Shown: piece after piece, positions 33,301-33,997 of the stretch
Numbering within the stretch: position 1 is the first letter of the stretch
Layout: each line of letters begins with the position of its first letter
Assembly: GCA_964538875.1 (NCBI GenBank)
Contig: CAZIHO010000023.1
Span: 1 to 33,997, forward strand
DNA from: CAZIHO01 sp964538875
Lineage (GTDB): Bacteria; Pseudomonadota; Gammaproteobacteria; Chromatiales; Chromatiaceae
Direction: 5' to 3'
Length of the DNA stretch: 33,997 nucleotides
Program-made: the position numbers and the translations under genes
The notes under the pieces: model-generated
Told to the model about the DNA's origin: nothing
The model's input: the letters and a program-made list of their open reading frames with translations, nothing else
The model's database searches: none

Positions 33301-33997
33301 CCAGTACGGCCTACTACTGGCGGGTGACGGCCCTCAACAGTTGTGGCGCCAGCCTCAGTTCCAGCACCTACGGGTTCACCACGCTGGCCGGTCCCGGAGA
33401 TTGCGGAATTGGCACCACGTCCAACATCCTCCACCAAGCAGATTTTGAGGCCAGCGCTGGCGGCTGGACCAGCAGCGGCACCGGCAATACCTGGGCCATT
33501 GCCACCAGCCACCCCTACGCGGGTGTTAAGCATTTCCACGCCACCGATCCGTCCTCGGTCTCGGACCAGCGGCTGGTGTCACCACCCATCAGCCTACCCA
33601 CCGGGCAAAATCCCCTGACCCTCAAATTCTGGCATGCGCCCTATATGGAGGTGGCAAGTTCCACATCTTGTTATGACGGCGGCGTTCTCGAAATAACTAC
33701 CAATGGTGGTGGGACCTGGACCCAGATCCCCGCCGCCAGTCTGTTGGCGGGAAGTTACACTGGCTCCATCAATTCTTCCTATGGGAACCCCCTGGGCGGG
33801 CTGTCGGGCTGGTGCGGTAATAGCCTGACCTACCTCAACAGCATCGCCGACCTGAGCGCCTACGCGGGACAAACGATTCAAGTCCGGCTGCGGCTAGGCT
33901 CCGACAGCAGCGTCAGTAGGCCCGGTTGGGACCTGGACAATGTTACGGTGCAAAGCTGTGGAACCTCCGGCACGACACTCTGCCAAGCAGGCGCAAT
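30354..33997 (+). CDS. Secreted subtilisin-family (S8) serine protease, multidomain; 3' end missing
   Basis: The frame stays open from 30354 to the window edge, giving at least 1214 residues. The start MKLMSTRSLIARLLVLAAV gives a signal peptide; a second ATG at 30363 is possible. Residues about 25-320 form a pro-region. The catalytic domain (about 325-640) has Asp335 in SVTDDGVGN, His381 in GHGHIN, oxyanion Asn499 in AAGNDGS and Ser610 in SSGTSHSTP, plus the family segment DFSSRGPAPGGRVKPEVIAPG (given here as DFSSRGP and KPEVIAPG). After it come a jelly-roll domain like that of KP-43 proteases (VSLAYTDAPGA, VNNLNLILEV), an Ig-like repeat (about 810-905), a fibronectin-III-like domain (TFTWNASTQAASYSIEVA, YYWRVTA) and a MAM/lectin-like domain (DFEASAGGWTSSG, LDNVTVQSC). 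It probably digests external protein. No secretion-system partner is visible. Confidence 0.92.
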   Translation, partial: MKLMSTRSLIARLLVLAAVLAPVGAVPQGSDAGSGTAPPLDQGAHAAPRKLIAPPGTLDASQPGVTPWHDYGAFVLYRVTDEAYQQLSAAPGPRAGIEALPDRLQFDLHPLDTLSGLASVPSLLAAQKPTGAALQLIQFVGPVKDEWLDSIMAAGATPVQYIANNGYLVWADAATGDRLQAMVSEGKFLQYSGAYHPAFKLGPSIERRILTSSDPSEIVPVVVQMYNHPGKQTSQDLITALVVEADSDWSPVLAFENRDIKVRAADLLAIARLPDVVWVGERFPRHLMDEVQAQIVAGNLDGAHAGPSGPGYKTWLDALGFSQTPADYPLVSVTDDGVGNGTTTNGAGDSTLTQLGDGTTSRIVFARNCTTDALPDGKAGHGHINTSIISGYDSRSGAPYQFPSTYQRGQGINPYGRTGNTKIFANSGSWSISGCGGSDSGVIKSEQDNGVLISSNSWGCSSCAGTYDDTAQAYDLGVRDADATESGNQPIIYIFAAGNDGSGASTIGSPGNGKNMITVGASENQRPTDEAGSWTDGCSVSSSGADNAMDVIDFSSRGPAPGGRVKPEVIAPGTHIQGTASTGAGYDGTGVCDQFRPSGQTLFAASSGTSHSTPAVAAIASLYYRWLQTQHGVPVPSPALMKAYLMAHPTYLTGVSANDTLPSNNQGYGMPDMKTAFDGTPRVLVNQTHLFGSTGETWTWTGQVTDPAKPLRVSLAYTDAPGALGTSPQVNNLNLILEVNGATYLGNHFSGQWSTTGGTADSANNYEAVYLPAGASGVITLTVTAANIAGDGVPNNADATDQDFALVCYNCAHTADFTLAGTPSTRSICAPASAAYTLNVGSLLGFTNPVTLGVTGQPAGSSALFSINPVTPAGSSTLTIGNTGAASPGSYLLTVNGTATGGTPKSVDLGLNLFNGVPSAPNLTAPSNQATGVAILPTFTWNASTQAASYSIEVATDAGFSQIVASATGLPSPTWTSTTALNTSTAYYWRVTALNSCGASLSSSTYGFTTLAGPGDCGIGTTSNILHQADFEASAGGWTSSGTGNTWAIATSHPYAGVKHFHATDPSSVSDQRLVSPPISLPTGQNPLTLKFWHAPYMEVASSTSCYDGGVLEITTNGGGTWTQIPAASLLAGSYTGSINSSYGNPLGGLSGWCGNSLTYLNSIADLSAYAGQTIQVRLRLGSDSSVSRPGWDLDNVTVQSCGTSGTTLCQAGA

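Noticed and set aside
1..33997. CRISPR arrays, insertion sequences, rRNA, tRNA or prophage genes
   Set aside because: No spaced direct-repeat array, terminal inverted repeats with transposase, or RNA gene consensus was seen on reading through the window.

Overview
The window is high-GC bacterial chromosome with dense, tightly spaced genes. It fits a gammaproteobacterial, chemolithoautotrophic sulfur oxidiser, perhaps related to the purple sulfur bacteria. The main clues are a dissimilatory-type homo-oligomeric ATP sulfurylase, a proteobacterial type I phosphoribulokinase homologue, a pyruvate:ferredoxin oxidoreductase (PFOR) beside an Rnf complex, a canonical OxyR and a Fur-controlled FbpABC iron importer. 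The genus cannot be fixed from the sequence alone. There are no rRNA or tRNA genes, CRISPR arrays, insertion sequences or phage genes that I can recognise.

Layout. (1) 1-9388, plus strand: the 3' part of an unusually large PFOR with a fused C-terminal ferredoxin domain, then rnfC-D-G-E-A and a 59-residue membrane-anchored Cys-rich protein in the place where rnfB would be expected. (2) 9455-10255: dapB (lysine/peptidoglycan synthesis). (3) 10337-14575: a signalling block, with a 72-residue protein, a DUF1631 protein and a PilZ protein on the minus strand, divergent from an HDOD protein. (4) 14778-16952: sat and phosphoribulokinase, convergent on a strong hairpin pair. (5) 17176-22348: an OprB-like porin divergent from fbpABC, with a near-perfect Fur box upstream of fbpA. 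(6) 22403-24477: a di-haem cytochrome c peroxidase divergent from oxyR, with a three-quarter match to the OxyR tetramer site between them. (7) 24474-29931, minus strand: mdtC-like RND pump, NodT-type outer-membrane factor and a YheT-type hydrolase, all overlapping. (8) 30354 to the window end: a very large secreted subtilisin-family (S8) protease, open at the right edge.

How they work together. PFOR and Rnf couple pyruvate/acetyl-CoA chemistry to ferredoxin, NAD(H) and an ion gradient. In an autotroph this may run in reverse, so that the ion gradient drives ferredoxin reduction for pyruvate synthesis or nitrogen fixation. Sat conserves energy at the end of sulfur oxidation, and phosphoribulokinase regenerates the RuBisCO substrate. 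FbpABC supplies iron for the many Fe-S and haem proteins here. OxyR and the peroxidase give peroxide defence.

The most promising unusual points are the PFOR-ferredoxin fusion next to an Rnf set without a visible rnfB but with a Cys-rich mini-protein, and a phosphoribulokinase homologue whose P-loop and presumed catalytic-base positions both deviate.
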